A program made the translations under genes and the position numbers. Positions 33,622 through 43,596 of a DNA stretch of 64,000 nt are shown here, piece after piece; position 1 is the stretch's first letter; every line of letters begins with the position of its first letter. The DNA is from an uncultured Pelagibacteraceae bacterium (GTDB lineage: Bacteria; Pseudomonadota; Alphaproteobacteria; Pelagibacterales; Pelagibacteraceae): the NCBI GenBank assembly GCA_902600245.1, contig CACKIQ010000002.1, positions 1-64,000 of the forward strand, in the 5' to 3' direction. Below the pieces are notes generated by a model. It did no database searches. It was not told the origin of the DNA and was given only the letters and a program-made list of their open reading frames with translations.

Positions 33622-34722
33622 ATGAATAATTATTTTATAATACTAGCATCAGGACAAAGCAAAAGATTTAATTCAAAAAAACCAAAGCAATTCAATATTT
33701 ATAAAAACAAGCCTCTTTTTAAACATTCTTTAGAAAAAGCAATAAAATCAAAGCTGTTTAAAAAAATTATATTAGTTGTAAATAATAAAAAAAATATTAA
33801 AGAAAAATTTTCTAAAAATGTATCAATTATAAAAGGTGGTAAAGAAAGATCTGATTCTTCTTTAATAGCCTTAAAATATATAAAAAAATTTAAACCTAAT
33901 AATGTTCTAATTCACGATGCAGCGAGACCAAATTTCACTATAAAGCTTTTAAATATTCTAATTAGATCACTTAAAAACAATAAAGCGGTAATACCTTACA
34001 TAAATTCAAAAGATTCAATTAAATACAAAGTAAAAAACCAACTTTTTAATTTAAATCGAAATAATTTATTTTTAACTCAAACACCACAAGCATTTAAATT
34101 TAAAGATTTATATAATCTTTCAAATCGACAAAAAAATAAAATTACAGATGAAGCAACATTATTTATTGAAAACAACTTAAAAGTTAAATTTACTAAAGGA
34201 GAAAATTTAAATAATAAAATTACATTTAAAGAAGATATCAAAACTAATAAGAGTTATTTTGGCATAGGTTTTGATATTCATAGATTAATAAGAGGTAAAA
34301 AACTTTTTTTAGGTGGTATAAAAATTCCTTATCACTCAGGACTTGAAGGACATTCTGATGGAGATGTTATAATTCATTCAATAATTGATTCTATTCTTGG
34401 GGCAATGAGAAAAAAAGATATAGGTACTTTTTTTCCTGATAATAAAAAAAAATATCAAAATATTAGATCACCCAAAATGCTTAAACCTATTGTTGAAATA
34501 CTAAATAATAATAAATTTTATATAAATAATTTAGATATAAATTTAATATGTGAACAACCAAAAGTTTCAAAGTTTAGAAATAAAATAATAAAATCGTTAT
34601 CTAATTTATTAAATATTGATAAAGAATTAATTAACATAAAAGGTAAAACAGTAGAAAAACTCGGATTAATTGGAAAGGAAAAAGCAATAGCTTGTGAAGT
34701 CATTTGCTCAATTACGCAATGA
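33622..34722 (+). CDS. ispDF: Bifunctional IspDF (MEP pathway)
   Basis: This is a fusion of 2-C-methylerythritol 4-phosphate cytidylyltransferase (IspD) and MEcPP synthase (IspF). The IspD part begins with ILASGQSKRFNSKKPKQF and includes IHDAARPNF. The IspF part begins near residue 213 with GIGFDIHRL and contains GHSDGDVIIHSIIDSILGA and GTFFPD. The fusion is standard in Alphaproteobacteria. It overlaps pgpA by 4 nt (ATGA). With dxr and uppS elsewhere in this window it contributes to isoprenoid and undecaprenyl supply. Confidence 0.95.
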   Translation: MNNYFIILASGQSKRFNSKKPKQFNIYKNKPLFKHSLEKAIKSKLFKKIILVVNNKKNIKEKFSKNVSIIKGGKERSDSSLIALKYIKKFKPNNVLIHDAARPNFTIKLLNILIRSLKNNKAVIPYINSKDSIKYKVKNQLFNLNRNNLFLTQTPQAFKFKDLYNLSNRQKNKITDEATLFIENNLKVKFTKGENLNNKITFKEDIKTNKSYFGIGFDIHRLIRGKKLFLGGIKIPYHSGLEGHSDGDVIIHSIIDSILGAMRKKDIGTFFPDNKKKYQNIRSPKMLKPIVEILNNNKFYINNLDINLICEQPKVSKFRNKIIKSLSNLLNIDKELINIKGKTVEKLGLIGKEKAIACEVICSITQ

Positions 34723-35210
34723 AAAAAATAAATGTTTTAATATCTACTTTCTTTGGTTATGGATATTTAACTAAAATTCCTGGGACTGTAACCTCTGCTG
34801 TAACAGTTTTTTTTATTTATATTGCTTATGAAATTCTAGATTACACAGATCTTAGGTTTTCAATTATTTTTTTTATCCTTTTATTCTTTTATTCATTTTA
34901 TGCTGTAAAAGACTCAGAAACTGAATTTAAAAACAAAGATCCTAGGCAAATAGTAATAGACGAAGTTTTGGGGCAATCCATGCCTTTAATTTTCCTATTG
35001 TATTTAAATCAAACTAATCAAATAAGTATTTACATTGAAATTTATTATATATTATCATTTGTCTTTTTTAGATTTTTTGACATCCTAAAACCTTTTCCAG
35101 TAAGTTATTTTGATAAAAACCATAAGAACTATTTTGGAATAATTATGGATGATATAATGGCAGGGTTATATTCAATGATGTTAATATATTTAATAAGTTT
35201 TAAATTCTAA
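34719..35210 (+). CDS. pgpA: Phosphatidylglycerophosphatase A
   Basis: PgpA dephosphorylates phosphatidylglycerophosphate to phosphatidylglycerol in the inner membrane. The start at 34719 is chosen because it overlaps the ispDF stop as ATGA; an in-frame ATG 15 nt upstream lies deeper inside ispDF. The 163 residues have several hydrophobic helices, the N-terminal GYGYLTKIPGTVTSA and the acidic catalytic motif DPRQIVIDEVLGQ. The later FRFFDILKPFPVSYFDKN and GIIMDDIMAGLYS are family hallmarks. Confidence 0.92.
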   Translation: MKKINVLISTFFGYGYLTKIPGTVTSAVTVFFIYIAYEILDYTDLRFSIIFFILLFFYSFYAVKDSETEFKNKDPRQIVIDEVLGQSMPLIFLLYLNQTNQISIYIEIYYILSFVFFRFFDILKPFPVSYFDKNHKNYFGIIMDDIMAGLYSMMLIYLISFKF

Positions 35211-35674
35211 TGAGTATTAAATTAATTCATAAAAAATTAATTAAAAAAAAATTAAATATATCTGTAGCTGAGTCTTGTACTGGTGGATTATTAGCTCATA
35301 ATTTGACTAAATTAGCTAATTCATCAAAGTATTTTCAAATGGGTCTGATCACTTATTCCAATAAAGCTAAAATAAAGATATTACGAGTTAATAAAAATAT
35401 TATTAAAAAAAATGGTGCAGTAAGCCACGAATGTTGTAAGGCAATGGTTCAAAATTTATCTAAAATTTCAAAGAGTAAAATCAATGTTTCAATAACTGGA
35501 ATTGCCGGTCCAGGTGGAGGATCAAAAGAAAAACCTGTTGGTCTTGTTTATATTGGTATCAAAAAAGGTAAAACTTTGCTTATTAAAGAAAATAAATTTA
35601 AATCAAAAAACCGTAATTCGATTCAAAAATCAACAGTCCGTAGTGTAATTAAGATAATAAGTAAAATTATTTAA
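35210..35674 (+). CDS. CinA C-terminal family nicotinamide-nucleotide amidohydrolase
   Basis: The 154 residues match the CinA/PncC C-terminal domain, which deamidates nicotinamide mononucleotide in NAD recycling. Motifs are VAESCTGGLLAHNLT (near residue 19), GLITYSNKAK and TGIAGPGGGSKEKPVG. Only this domain is present, as in PncC-type proteins, with no N-terminal molybdopterin-like domain. The ATG abuts pgpA with a 1-nt overlap, and the 3' end overlaps convergent ratA-like by 8 bp. Confidence 0.92.
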   Translation: MSIKLIHKKLIKKKLNISVAESCTGGLLAHNLTKLANSSKYFQMGLITYSNKAKIKILRVNKNIIKKNGAVSHECCKAMVQNLSKISKSKINVSITGIAGPGGGSKEKPVGLVYIGIKKGKTLLIKENKFKSKNRNSIQKSTVRSVIKIISKII

Positions 35675-36122
35675 TACTTTCAGCTCTCTTTTGAAACGCA
35701 TCTGCTATTTTTTCCAAACCAAACTTAAATGATTTGGTCATCAAAATATTTAAAAACTTATTTTCTATTTCAAAATCAATATCAAATATAACCTCGGTTT
35801 TGTGACCATCAGAGTCATTTCCTACCTCTATAAATTTCCAATTATTTTGTAAATGATTTAATGGTCCACCTAAATTAACAACATGAATATGATCATTTTT
35901 TTTATTAAATTTTACATCACTTTTAAATGTATCCTTAAACGGCCCCTTACCTATTGTAAGATCTGCAATTATATTTATTGTATCACCGTTATCACTTCTC
36001 TCATAAACTTTTGAATTATCGCAGAAAGGAATGAATTCTGGGTATTTTTCAATATCTAAAACAAACTCAATAAGTTTATCTTTTCTGTTATCAATTAATC
36101 GCTTAACTGATGCTTTTGGCAT
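35667..36122 (-). CDS. RatA/COQ10-like SRPBCC family protein
   Basis: The 151-residue START-fold protein belongs to the group containing mitochondrial COQ10, which binds ubiquinone, and E. coli RatA. Recognisable parts are FVLDIEKYPEFIPFCDNS, DLTIGKGPFKDTF and the late GLEKIADAFQKRAE. In Alphaproteobacteria it sits next to lipA as here (1-nt overlap with its stop). A respiratory quinone-chaperone role is favoured over a ribosome-directed toxin role on context. Confidence 0.88.
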   Translation of the reverse strand: MPKASVKRLIDNRKDKLIEFVLDIEKYPEFIPFCDNSKVYERSDNGDTINIIADLTIGKGPFKDTFKSDVKFNKKNDHIHVVNLGGPLNHLQNNWKFIEVGNDSDGHKTEVIFDIDFEIENKFLNILMTKSFKFGLEKIADAFQKRAESIK

Positions 36123-37045
36123 TAATTTTTTTTTAATCGGTTTTGTTGAAGTTTCGTAAAATCTTCATCTGCATGATATGAAGATCTAGTTAAAGGGGAT
36201 GAGGAAACTAACAAAAATCCTTTAGCTTTTGCAATCGTTCCTAAGACTTCAAATTCTTGTGGTGTGTAATATCTGTCTAATGGATAATGTTTTGTAGATG
36301 GTTGTAAGTATTGACCGATAGTTATAAAATCAACATCGGCTGCTCTTAAATCATCCATGACTTGTAAAATTTCGTCTCTAGTTTCACCTAAACCAACCAT
36401 TATTCCTGATTTAGTAAAAATATTTTTGTTTACATTTTTTGCGTTTTTCAAAAGTTCTAATGATGCAAAATATCTAGACCCTGGTCTGACTTTTAAATAA
36501 AGACTGGGGACAGTTTCAATATTATGATTAAAAACATCTGGATTAGCATCTAAAACTTTTTTATACGCCGCTCCTTTTCTTAAAAAGTCAGGTGTAAGGA
36601 CTTCAATAGTAGTATTAGGATTTGATTTTCTAGTTTGATTAATTACTTCAAAAAAATGTTCTGATCCACCATCATCTAAATCGTCTCTGTCCACTGAGGT
36701 AATTACAACATGTTTTAAATTTAATTTTTTTACTGCTTCTGCAATTTTAACGGGTTCAAGTTTATCCAATTTTCCTGGTACACCGGTTTTAACATCACAA
36801 AAAGCACAAGCTCTTGTACAAGTGTCTCCCATTATCATAAAGGTTGCATGTCTCTTGCTCCAACACTCAGTTATATTTGGACAGTTTGCTTCCTGACAAA
36901 CAGTCACGAGATTATTATTATTCACTATAGTTTTGGTTAAGAAGAATTCCTTACTATTTGTAAGTTTTGATCTAATCCACTCGGGTTTTTTTTTAATTGG
37001 ATTAACTGGTTTTTTTTCTTTTTCTGGATGTCTACTTTTAATCAT
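36122..37045 (-). CDS. lipA: Lipoyl synthase
   Basis: This radical-SAM enzyme inserts sulfurs into protein-bound octanoyl groups to form lipoate. The 307 residues hold the auxiliary cluster cysteines in [13 protein letters not shown] and the radical-SAM motif [35 protein letters not shown] and the C-terminal [13 protein letters not shown] (with the conserved RSSYHA) complete the family pattern. Its start overlaps the ftsB-like gene by 8 nt. Confidence 0.96.
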   Translation of the reverse strand: MIKSRHPEKEKKPVNPIKKKPEWIRSKLTNSKEFFLTKTIVNNNNLVTVCQEANCPNITECWSKRHATFMIMGDTCTRACAFCDVKTGVPGKLDKLEPVKIAEAVKKLNLKHVVITSVDRDDLDDGGSEHFFEVINQTRKSNPNTTIEVLTPDFLRKGAAYKKVLDANPDVFNHNIETVPSLYLKVRPGSRYFASLELLKNAKNVNKNIFTKSGIMVGLGETRDEILQVMDDLRAADVDFITIGQYLQPSTKHYPLDRYYTPQEFEVLGTIAKAKGFLLVSSSPLTRSSYHADEDFTKLQQNRLKKN

Positions 37046-37334
37046 TTTTAATTATATAAATTATCTCATCTTTTCTACCAAACAAAAAACGTTTTCTAAT
37101 TAAAGTCTCAATATAATCAAGATCTAAATTTGTACTTAGAAGTGAATTTTTATGATCTATATCTTCTATTTTACTAATTAGGGTTAATTTCTCATTTTTC
37201 AAGTTGGACAAAAGTTCCTTTTTTTCAATATATGAAAAAAGACCTCTTTCTCCAGACACTAAATTAAAACTTAAATAGAAAATAAGAAAAAGAGATATTA
37301 ATAAAAAATAATTTCTTTTTATTAATCGAAGCAT
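37038..37334 (-). CDS. ftsB: FtsB/DivIC-like septum formation initiator
   Basis: The 98-residue bitopic protein has a short cytoplasmic N-terminus and one membrane helix (about residues 9-25, [18 protein letters not shown]). A leucine-zipper-like coiled coil follows (about 40-70), then [21 protein letters not shown], which corresponds to the family motif seen after the coiled coil. Its position immediately after eno is the usual site of ftsB in alphaproteobacteria. It is expected to join the FtsQLB divisome complex. Confidence 0.87.
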   Translation of the reverse strand: MLRLIKRNYFLLISLFLIFYLSFNLVSGERGLFSYIEKKELLSNLKNEKLTLISKIEDIDHKNSLLSTNLDLDYIETLIRKRFLFGRKDEIIYIIKND

Positions 37335-38590
37335 TAATTGATCTTATTCATCCTCGCTTTTTTTCCAAGTTCTTCTTCAATACGGATTAATTGATTATAT
37401 TTTGCAACCCTTTCAGATCTAGCCAAAGATCCTGTTTTAATTTGATTTGAATTAGTGCCTACTGCTAAATCAGCAATAAACGTATCCTCACTATCACCTG
37501 ACCGGTGAGATATAATTGTTTTATATCCAATTGTTTGAGCAAATTTAATTACATCTAACGTTTCTGAAACAGTGCCAATTTGATTTAGCTTGATCAAGAT
37601 AGAATTTGAAGAAATATTTAAGAAACCTTTCTTCAATCTTTCAAGATTTGTTACATACAAATCATCTCCAACAATCTGAACTTTTTTTATTGATTTCATT
37701 AATTTATTCCATGCTAACCAATCATTTTCAGCAAATGGATCTTCAATAGATTTAATTTTATATTTTTTTATAATTTTTTGATATTCTTTAATAGATTTAT
37801 CTACTGAAATATAACTTTTAGAATGAATAGAGTATTTGTTTTTTTTATATAATTCATTAGCAGCCACATCAAGACAAATAGAAACATCTTTACCATTAAC
37901 AAATCCTGATTTTTTAATTGCACTAACAATTAAATCTAAAGCTTGATTATTACTACTGATCATGGGTGCAAACCCACCTTCATCACCTACTGAAGTTGAT
38001 AATCCTTTATCTTTAATTAATTTACTTAAGTTTTTAATGACAACAAAACAAATCCGCATTGCCTCAGAAAAACTTTTTGCACGATCAGGCCTGATCATAA
38101 ATTCTTGAATTCTAAGACCATTATTTGCATGTGCTCCACCATTAATTATGTTCATTAATGGATAAGGTAATTGGAAGTTATTTTTTTGAGAAAAAGTTTT
38201 ATACAAAGGTAATTTTTTTGCTTTTGCAGACAATTTTTTAACAGCCATAGAAACTGCTAACATCGCATTAGCTCCTAAGTTAGTTTTTTGTCTTGTACTA
38301 TCTAAATTAATTAACAAAGCATCAATTCTTTCTTGATTGTGAATACTTTGTCCTTTTAATTTTTTTGAAATCTTTGTGTTAACTAAGTTTACTGCATTTA
38401 AAACACTTTTTCCTAAATAACGTTTATTATTTTTATCTCTTTTTTCAAAAGCTTCAAAAGTTCCTGTGGAAGCACCTGACGGACAAATAGCAGATGCGCT
38501 ATTATTTTTAATATAAACCTCTGCTTCTACTGTTGGATTTCCTCGACTGTCAAAAACTTGACGTGCTTTTACTTTTAAAATTTTACTCAC
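37334..38590 (-). CDS. eno: Enolase
   Basis: Enolase interconverts 2-phosphoglycerate and phosphoenolpyruvate. The 418 residues include the N-terminal ARQVFDSRGNPTVEAEV, the substrate loop SGASTGTFEA, SVGDEGGFAP and the metal ligand regions around CLDVAANE and IEDPFAE. ISHRSGDSEDTFIADLAVG carries the catalytic Lys/His neighbourhood. The normal N- and C-termini are present. The start overlaps the kdsA stop by one base. Confidence 0.97.
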   Translation of the reverse strand: MSKILKVKARQVFDSRGNPTVEAEVYIKNNSASAICPSGASTGTFEAFEKRDKNNKRYLGKSVLNAVNLVNTKISKKLKGQSIHNQERIDALLINLDSTRQKTNLGANAMLAVSMAVKKLSAKAKKLPLYKTFSQKNNFQLPYPLMNIINGGAHANNGLRIQEFMIRPDRAKSFSEAMRICFVVIKNLSKLIKDKGLSTSVGDEGGFAPMISSNNQALDLIVSAIKKSGFVNGKDVSICLDVAANELYKKNKYSIHSKSYISVDKSIKEYQKIIKKYKIKSIEDPFAENDWLAWNKLMKSIKKVQIVGDDLYVTNLERLKKGFLNISSNSILIKLNQIGTVSETLDVIKFAQTIGYKTIISHRSGDSEDTFIADLAVGTNSNQIKTGSLARSERVAKYNQLIRIEEELGKKARMNKIN

Positions 38591-39414
38591 TATTTTTTAA
38601 TTAGATTATCTATATCGTGTAATTGTTTTAATAGATTCTCTAATTTATTCAATGGTACCATGTTTGGTCCATCTGATGGAGCATTATCAGGATCTTGATG
38701 TGTTTCAATAAATACACCTGCAACTCCAACCGCTACTGCAGCTCTTGCTAAATATTCAACAAATTCTCTTTGACCACCAGAGGATTCACCTTGGCCACCT
38801 GGTTGTTGAACAGAATGAGTGGCATCGAAAATTACTGGATAACCATTCTTTGCCATTATAGGTAACGATCTCATGTCAGAGACTAAAGTGTTGTATCCAA
38901 AACTTGCACCTCTTTCTGTGACTAGGATGTTTTTATTTCCTGAGTCTGAAATTTTTTTAGTTACATTCACCATATCCCAAGGTGCTAGGAACTGACCTTT
39001 TTTTACATTAATAATTTTATTTGTTTTAGCCGCAGCAATTAATAAGTCTGTTTGTCGACATAGAAAAGCTGGAATTTGTAAAACATCAACATGTTTTGAA
39101 ACAATTTCACATTGTTCAGCATTATGAATGTCTGTTAAAATAGGGACATTCAATTCCTTTTTAATTTTATCAAATACAGGAAGTGATGCATCTAACCCTG
39201 CTCCCCTTTTGCCTTTTAAACTAGTTCTGTTCGCTTTATCAAATGAAGTTTTGTAAATAAATCCAAGGCCAAATTTCGAAGTAATTTCCTTGATTTTTCC
39301 AGCCATATCTAGCGCATGTTGTTCCGTCTCTAACTGACATGGACCTGCAATAATACAAATCTTATTGTTGTTTGAAATTTCTATATTTTCACAATTTACT
39401 TTAAACGCACTCAT
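38590..39414 (-). CDS. kdsA: 3-deoxy-8-phosphooctulonate synthase
   Basis: KdsA condenses phosphoenolpyruvate with arabinose-5-phosphate to make KDO-8-phosphate for the lipopolysaccharide core. The 274 residues show [43 protein letters not shown] and the C-terminal [20 protein letters not shown]. Linkage to eno and pyrG is conserved. Its start overlaps pyrG by 4 nt (ATGA). With the lpx genes in this window it supports a lipid A/KDO envelope. Confidence 0.96.
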   Translation of the reverse strand: MSAFKVNCENIEISNNNKICIIAGPCQLETEQHALDMAGKIKEITSKFGLGFIYKTSFDKANRTSLKGKRGAGLDASLPVFDKIKKELNVPILTDIHNAEQCEIVSKHVDVLQIPAFLCRQTDLLIAAAKTNKIINVKKGQFLAPWDMVNVTKKISDSGNKNILVTERGASFGYNTLVSDMRSLPIMAKNGYPVIFDATHSVQQPGGQGESSGGQREFVEYLARAAVAVGVAGVFIETHQDPDNAPSDGPNMVPLNKLENLLKQLHDIDNLIKK

Positions 39415-41027
39415 CTATGATTTTTTGCTGCTTTGATAAAAGAATAGAATAAAGGATGTGGGTTCAAAGGTCTAGATTTAAATTCAGGATGGAACTGAAC
39501 TCCTATAAACCAAGGATGATTTTTAAGTTCTATTATCTCTGGAAGCTCATGATCTGGAGATAAACCTGAAAATATTAATCCTTTCTTCTCAAATTTTTCT
39601 TTATATGAAATATCCACTTCATATCTATGTCTATGTCTCTCTTTGATTAATCTAGATTTATAAATATCTCTAATTTTAGATTTATGTTTTAAAATTGCAT
39701 CATAAGAACCAAGTCTCATGGTGCCCCCCAAGTCTTTATCTGTTCCTTTAACTTTTCTACCACTCTTCTCCCATTCATGCATCAAGCCAATAATATGAAC
39801 ACCCCCTTTATCAAACTCAGAAGAAGTTGCCTTTTTAATCTTTAATTGATTTCTAGCAAATTCAATTATTGCCATTTGCATTCCATAACAAATTCCAAGG
39901 AATGGAATTTTATTTATTCTTGCATACCTTATCGCTTCAATTTTACCCTCAGTTCCTCTTTTACCAAATCCACCTGGAATTAGAATTCCTGAAACATTTT
40001 TAAGTTTATTTTTTATTTCTGAAACTTTTAATTTTTCAGAATCTATTCTTACCAAATTAACTTTAAGATTATTGGATATTCCTCCATGAGTAAGTGCTTC
40101 ATCTAAAGATTTATAAGCATCCTTTAATTCAACATATTTTCCAATAATTGCAATATTAACATATCTTTTAGTATTAAGAGTAATTTTAGTTATTTTTTTC
40201 CAAGGATTCAAATTTGCAGGTTTTTTTGATTTTAATTTAAAATAATTTAAAACTTGAATATCTAATTTTTGATTAAAAAAACTTATCGGTGCTTCATAAA
40301 TAGTTTTAACATCAACAGTTTCAATTACATTTTTAATATCAACATTACAAAACAAAGATATTTTTTTTCTATGGTCTAAAGGAATAGGTCTTTCTGATCT
40401 ACAAATAATAATATCAGGTTGAATACCAATGCTTCTTAATTCTTTAACTGAGTGTTGGGTTGGTTTTGTTTTTATTTCATCCGATGCTTTTAAATAAGGA
40501 ACTAAAGTTAAATGAATAAATAATGCATTTTTTTTACCAATATCATTGGTAAATTGTCTTATCGCTTCTACAAATGGTAAACTTTCTATGTCCCCTACTA
40601 TTCCTCCTATTTCACAAATTACAAAATCTTCTTTAGATGTATCGTGTTTTATAAATTCTTTAATTCTATCCGTAATATGTGGAATAACTTGAACAGTTTT
40701 ACCTAAATACTGACCTTTTCTTTCTTTTCTAAGAACATCGCTATAAATTTTTCCAGTTGTAATGTTATCTGTTTTTTTTGCAGTAACACCTGAAAATCTT
40801 TCATAGTGGCCTAGATCTAAATCTGTTTCAGCCCCATCATCGGTTACAAAAACTTCTCCATGCTGAAACGGACTCATTGTTCCAGGATCCACATTTAAAT
40901 AAGGATCTAATTTTCTTAAACGAACTTTGTAACCTCTTGATTGTAATAAATATGCTAAAGATGCTGAAGAGAGACCTTTACCAAGAGAAGAAACCACGCC
41001 GCCAGTGACAAATATATATCGCGCCAT
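39411..41027 (-). CDS. pyrG: CTP synthase
   Basis: PyrG aminates UTP to CTP using glutamine-derived ammonia. The 538 residues have the N-terminal synthase domain ([40 protein letters not shown]) and a C-terminal glutamine amidotransferase. The amidotransferase nucleophile Cys lies in [12 protein letters not shown] and its His/Glu in [11 protein letters not shown]. The length matches the family. It starts 44 bp after secG ends. Confidence 0.97.
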   Translation of the reverse strand: MARYIFVTGGVVSSLGKGLSSASLAYLLQSRGYKVRLRKLDPYLNVDPGTMSPFQHGEVFVTDDGAETDLDLGHYERFSGVTAKKTDNITTGKIYSDVLRKERKGQYLGKTVQVIPHITDRIKEFIKHDTSKEDFVICEIGGIVGDIESLPFVEAIRQFTNDIGKKNALFIHLTLVPYLKASDEIKTKPTQHSVKELRSIGIQPDIIICRSERPIPLDHRKKISLFCNVDIKNVIETVDVKTIYEAPISFFNQKLDIQVLNYFKLKSKKPANLNPWKKITKITLNTKRYVNIAIIGKYVELKDAYKSLDEALTHGGISNNLKVNLVRIDSEKLKVSEIKNKLKNVSGILIPGGFGKRGTEGKIEAIRYARINKIPFLGICYGMQMAIIEFARNQLKIKKATSSEFDKGGVHIIGLMHEWEKSGRKVKGTDKDLGGTMRLGSYDAILKHKSKIRDIYKSRLIKERHRHRYEVDISYKEKFEKKGLIFSGLSPDHELPEIIELKNHPWFIGVQFHPEFKSRPLNPHPLFYSFIKAAKNHR

Positions 41028-41071
41028 GGAAGTATCTTATAGCGAATAAAAAATGAATTGAAAAGATTTAA

Positions 41072-41371
41072 TTAATTATTTTCTGGAATTGAAGGTGTAT
41101 CCTCAGTTTTTTCCTCAACTGTATCCAATACCGACCCCGTAGGAGTAAGTTCTGCTCTAGAAATAATTGTTAGAGCTAAACTACAAATTATAAATAGTAT
41201 TGCCACGATTGCAGTGGCTTTTGTCATGAAGCTACCTGCTGATCTAGAGAGCATAAAATTTTCTTGCGAAACTCCAATACCAAGAGCACCTCCTTCTGAT
41301 TTTTGCAATAAAACCAAAAGAACCAAAATAACTGCAAGTATGATGTTGATTACTAATAATAAAGTTTCCAT
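41072..41371 (-). CDS. secG: Preprotein translocase subunit SecG
   Basis: SecG is the small accessory subunit of SecYEG. The 99 residues have two membrane helices (about 3-22 and 52-70) separated by the cytoplasmic loop QKSEGGALGIGVSQENFMLSR, a SecG hallmark. An acidic C-terminal tail follows. The order tpiA-secG-pyrG on one strand is the usual alphaproteobacterial arrangement. Confidence 0.94.
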   Translation of the reverse strand: METLLLVINIILAVILVLLVLLQKSEGGALGIGVSQENFMLSRSAGSFMTKATAIVAILFIICSLALTIISRAELTPTGSVLDTVEEKTEDTPSIPENN

Positions 41372-41377
41372 GTGGGT

Positions 41378-42118
41378 CTAATTAATAGTTTTTTTGATTA
41401 TATCAATAAATTTTTTTGGGTTTTGCGATGCACCTCCAATCAAAAACCCGTCAATGCTAGCAATTTTTTTTAATATACTTACGTTATTGTTATTTACAGA
41501 TCCGCCATATAAAATTTTAGGATATTTTTTTACAAATCTATTTTTAATAAATAAAATAGTTTTATTTAAATCAGCTTCTTTTGGAATTACACCCGTTCCG
41601 ATAGACCATACAGGTTCATAGGCTATAATAATTTTAGATTTATTCTTTATCGATTTTAATCCTTTTTCAATTTGTTTTTTTAAAATTTGATTAGTTTTTT
41701 TTTGTCTTCTTTCTTTCAAAGTTTCACCAATACAAAATATAATTTTGAGACCTGATTTAATTGCACTTTTTATTTTTAAATTTATTAAATTATCTGTCTC
41801 ACCTAGTTGTCTATTTTCTGAGTGTCCCAAAATAACAAACTTTGCTCCAACATTTTTAAGCATGGTAGAATTTACTTGGCCAGTGTAAGCACCATAATCA
41901 TAACTCTGATGACAATTTTGAGCACCAACCTCTATTTTTGTTTTTTTAAGTCTTCTCGATAAAGGTCGAATTAATGTATTTGGCGGACAATAAACTATTT
42001 TAAACTTATTTTTCTTATTTGTTTTAGAAAACTTTATTACTTTATCAAGTGAATTTAGAGTTCTTAAATCACCAAACATTTTCCAATTAGCTACAAAATA
42101 CATATATTTATTTGTCAT
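41378..42118 (-). CDS. tpiA: Triosephosphate isomerase
   Basis: TpiA interconverts dihydroxyacetone phosphate and glyceraldehyde-3-phosphate. The 246 residues show VANWKMFGDLRTL with the catalytic Lys, ILGHSENRQ with the catalytic His (the common GHSERR reads GHSENR here), AYEPVWSIGTG with the catalytic Glu, and YGGSVNNNN. It is divergent from the chaperone-trp operon across 56 bp. Confidence 0.96.
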   Translation of the reverse strand: MTNKYMYFVANWKMFGDLRTLNSLDKVIKFSKTNKKNKFKIVYCPPNTLIRPLSRRLKKTKIEVGAQNCHQSYDYGAYTGQVNSTMLKNVGAKFVILGHSENRQLGETDNLINLKIKSAIKSGLKIIFCIGETLKERRQKKTNQILKKQIEKGLKSIKNKSKIIIAYEPVWSIGTGVIPKEADLNKTILFIKNRFVKKYPKILYGGSVNNNNVSILKKIASIDGFLIGGASQNPKKFIDIIKKTIN

Positions 42119-42174
42119 AATTGACTTTTTAATCTATAGATTTGTTTTTTACAGATCAATAAATTTATAACGCA

Positions 42175-43596
42175 ATGATTGAAAAATTAAAAAACTTAAG
42201 CTGGAAACAATTTGGTGGATTAGTTTTAATTGTTATAATTATTATTGCTTTTGGCTTTGGTGGTTTTGGTGGTGGATTTAGTATTAATAATCAAAACAAT
42301 ATTGCAAAAATAAATAAAACAAATGTCACCACTCAAGATTTTATGGATTACGTTAATCAAAGTGGAATTTCAGCAGATGCTATTAGAAATAATTTAGATA
42401 ACAATGTTATAGAGGAACTATTATCGGGACTTATATCAACCACGCTTATTAATCTAGAGATTGAGGATTTTAATATTTCAATTAATGAGAAAACAATACT
42501 TAAAAATATTAAAGAGAATAAAAACTTTCATGATGAAAATGGTAAATTTGAAAGAGTTAAGTATGAAAAATTTTTATTATCAAACAATATGTCTGCACCA
42601 ATGTTTGAATTAAAATTAAAAAATAGAGAATTACAAAAACATCTATTTGATTTTATTGGTGCTGGAACTATTACACCAAAATTTATAATTGATAAAAAAT
42701 TTGAAGAAAATAATAGATCTTTAGATATTGAATACTTTGATATGGATAGTCTATATAAAGTTAAGTCTGATTATACTGATGATGAAATAAAAGTATTTAT
42801 AGAGGAAAATAAAGAACAATTAAAAAGAGAATATATTGATTTTAGATACGTTATTTTAAATCCTAAAAATTTGATTGGTATCGATGAATTTAATCAAGAC
42901 TTTTTTGATGAAATTGATGAAATTGAAAACAAAATTTCACAAGGTACGAGTTTTGAAAATATTTTGGAAAATATTAATGTAAATATTATAGATATTTCTA
43001 AATTTGCACCTAGCTCAAGTGAACAAATAAATGAAGAATTAATTTATTCAAAAAAAGAAACGAAATTAGATTTAATTGAGAATGGTGATAATTTTTTACT
43101 TTATAATATAGATCAAGAATATGACTTATCTCCAGATTTAGAGGATGAAATAATTAAAAGTGAAATAGTTGAATTAATTTATCAAAAAGGAAAATTTGAT
43201 TACAACAGTAAAATATTAGAAGAAATTCAAAATAATAAATTTAATAACACAAAATTTGAAGAGTTAAGTAATTTTAACAAAGAGTACATGTCAATTAGCT
43301 CTATTAACGACGACAAAGTTTTTGAGATAAATTCTGTAAAAATGCTTTACTCGTTGCCAGTCAATTCTTTTACTTTAGTAAACAATAGTGAAAATAAAAT
43401 TTATTTAGTAAAAATAACAGGGTATAATAAAAACCTGCTAAACAAAGAAGGTGAAGATTACAAGAATTTTGTAAATAGTGAATTTACCAATACTAGAAAA
43501 AGTATTTTGGCTGCCTATGATCAATTGCTAACTAGCAAATATAAAATACAATTAAACCAAAAAACTATCGATAGAGTTAAAAATTATTTCAAATGA
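42175..43596 (+). CDS. PpiD/SurA-like periplasmic folding factor
   Basis: The 473-residue protein has one N-terminal membrane anchor (about residues 17-36, LVLIVIIIIAFGFGGFGGGF) and then a SurA/PpiD-type N-terminal chaperone domain. Typical elements are IAKINKTNVTTQDFMDYVNQ and NGKFERVKYEKFLLSNNMSA. The central PpiC-type isomerase domain is weakly conserved and may be inactive. Its location just upstream of trpE, near tpiA/secG, matches the ppiD-type gene in other alphaproteobacteria. It overlaps trpE by 4 nt. Confidence 0.85.
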   Translation: MIEKLKNLSWKQFGGLVLIVIIIIAFGFGGFGGGFSINNQNNIAKINKTNVTTQDFMDYVNQSGISADAIRNNLDNNVIEELLSGLISTTLINLEIEDFNISINEKTILKNIKENKNFHDENGKFERVKYEKFLLSNNMSAPMFELKLKNRELQKHLFDFIGAGTITPKFIIDKKFEENNRSLDIEYFDMDSLYKVKSDYTDDEIKVFIEENKEQLKREYIDFRYVILNPKNLIGIDEFNQDFFDEIDEIENKISQGTSFENILENINVNIIDISKFAPSSSEQINEELIYSKKETKLDLIENGDNFLLYNIDQEYDLSPDLEDEIIKSEIVELIYQKGKFDYNSKILEEIQNNKFNNTKFEELSNFNKEYMSISSINDDKVFEINSVKMLYSLPVNSFTLVNNSENKIYLVKITGYNKNLLNKEGEDYKNFVNSEFTNTRKSILAAYDQLLTSKYKIQLNQKTIDRVKNYFK

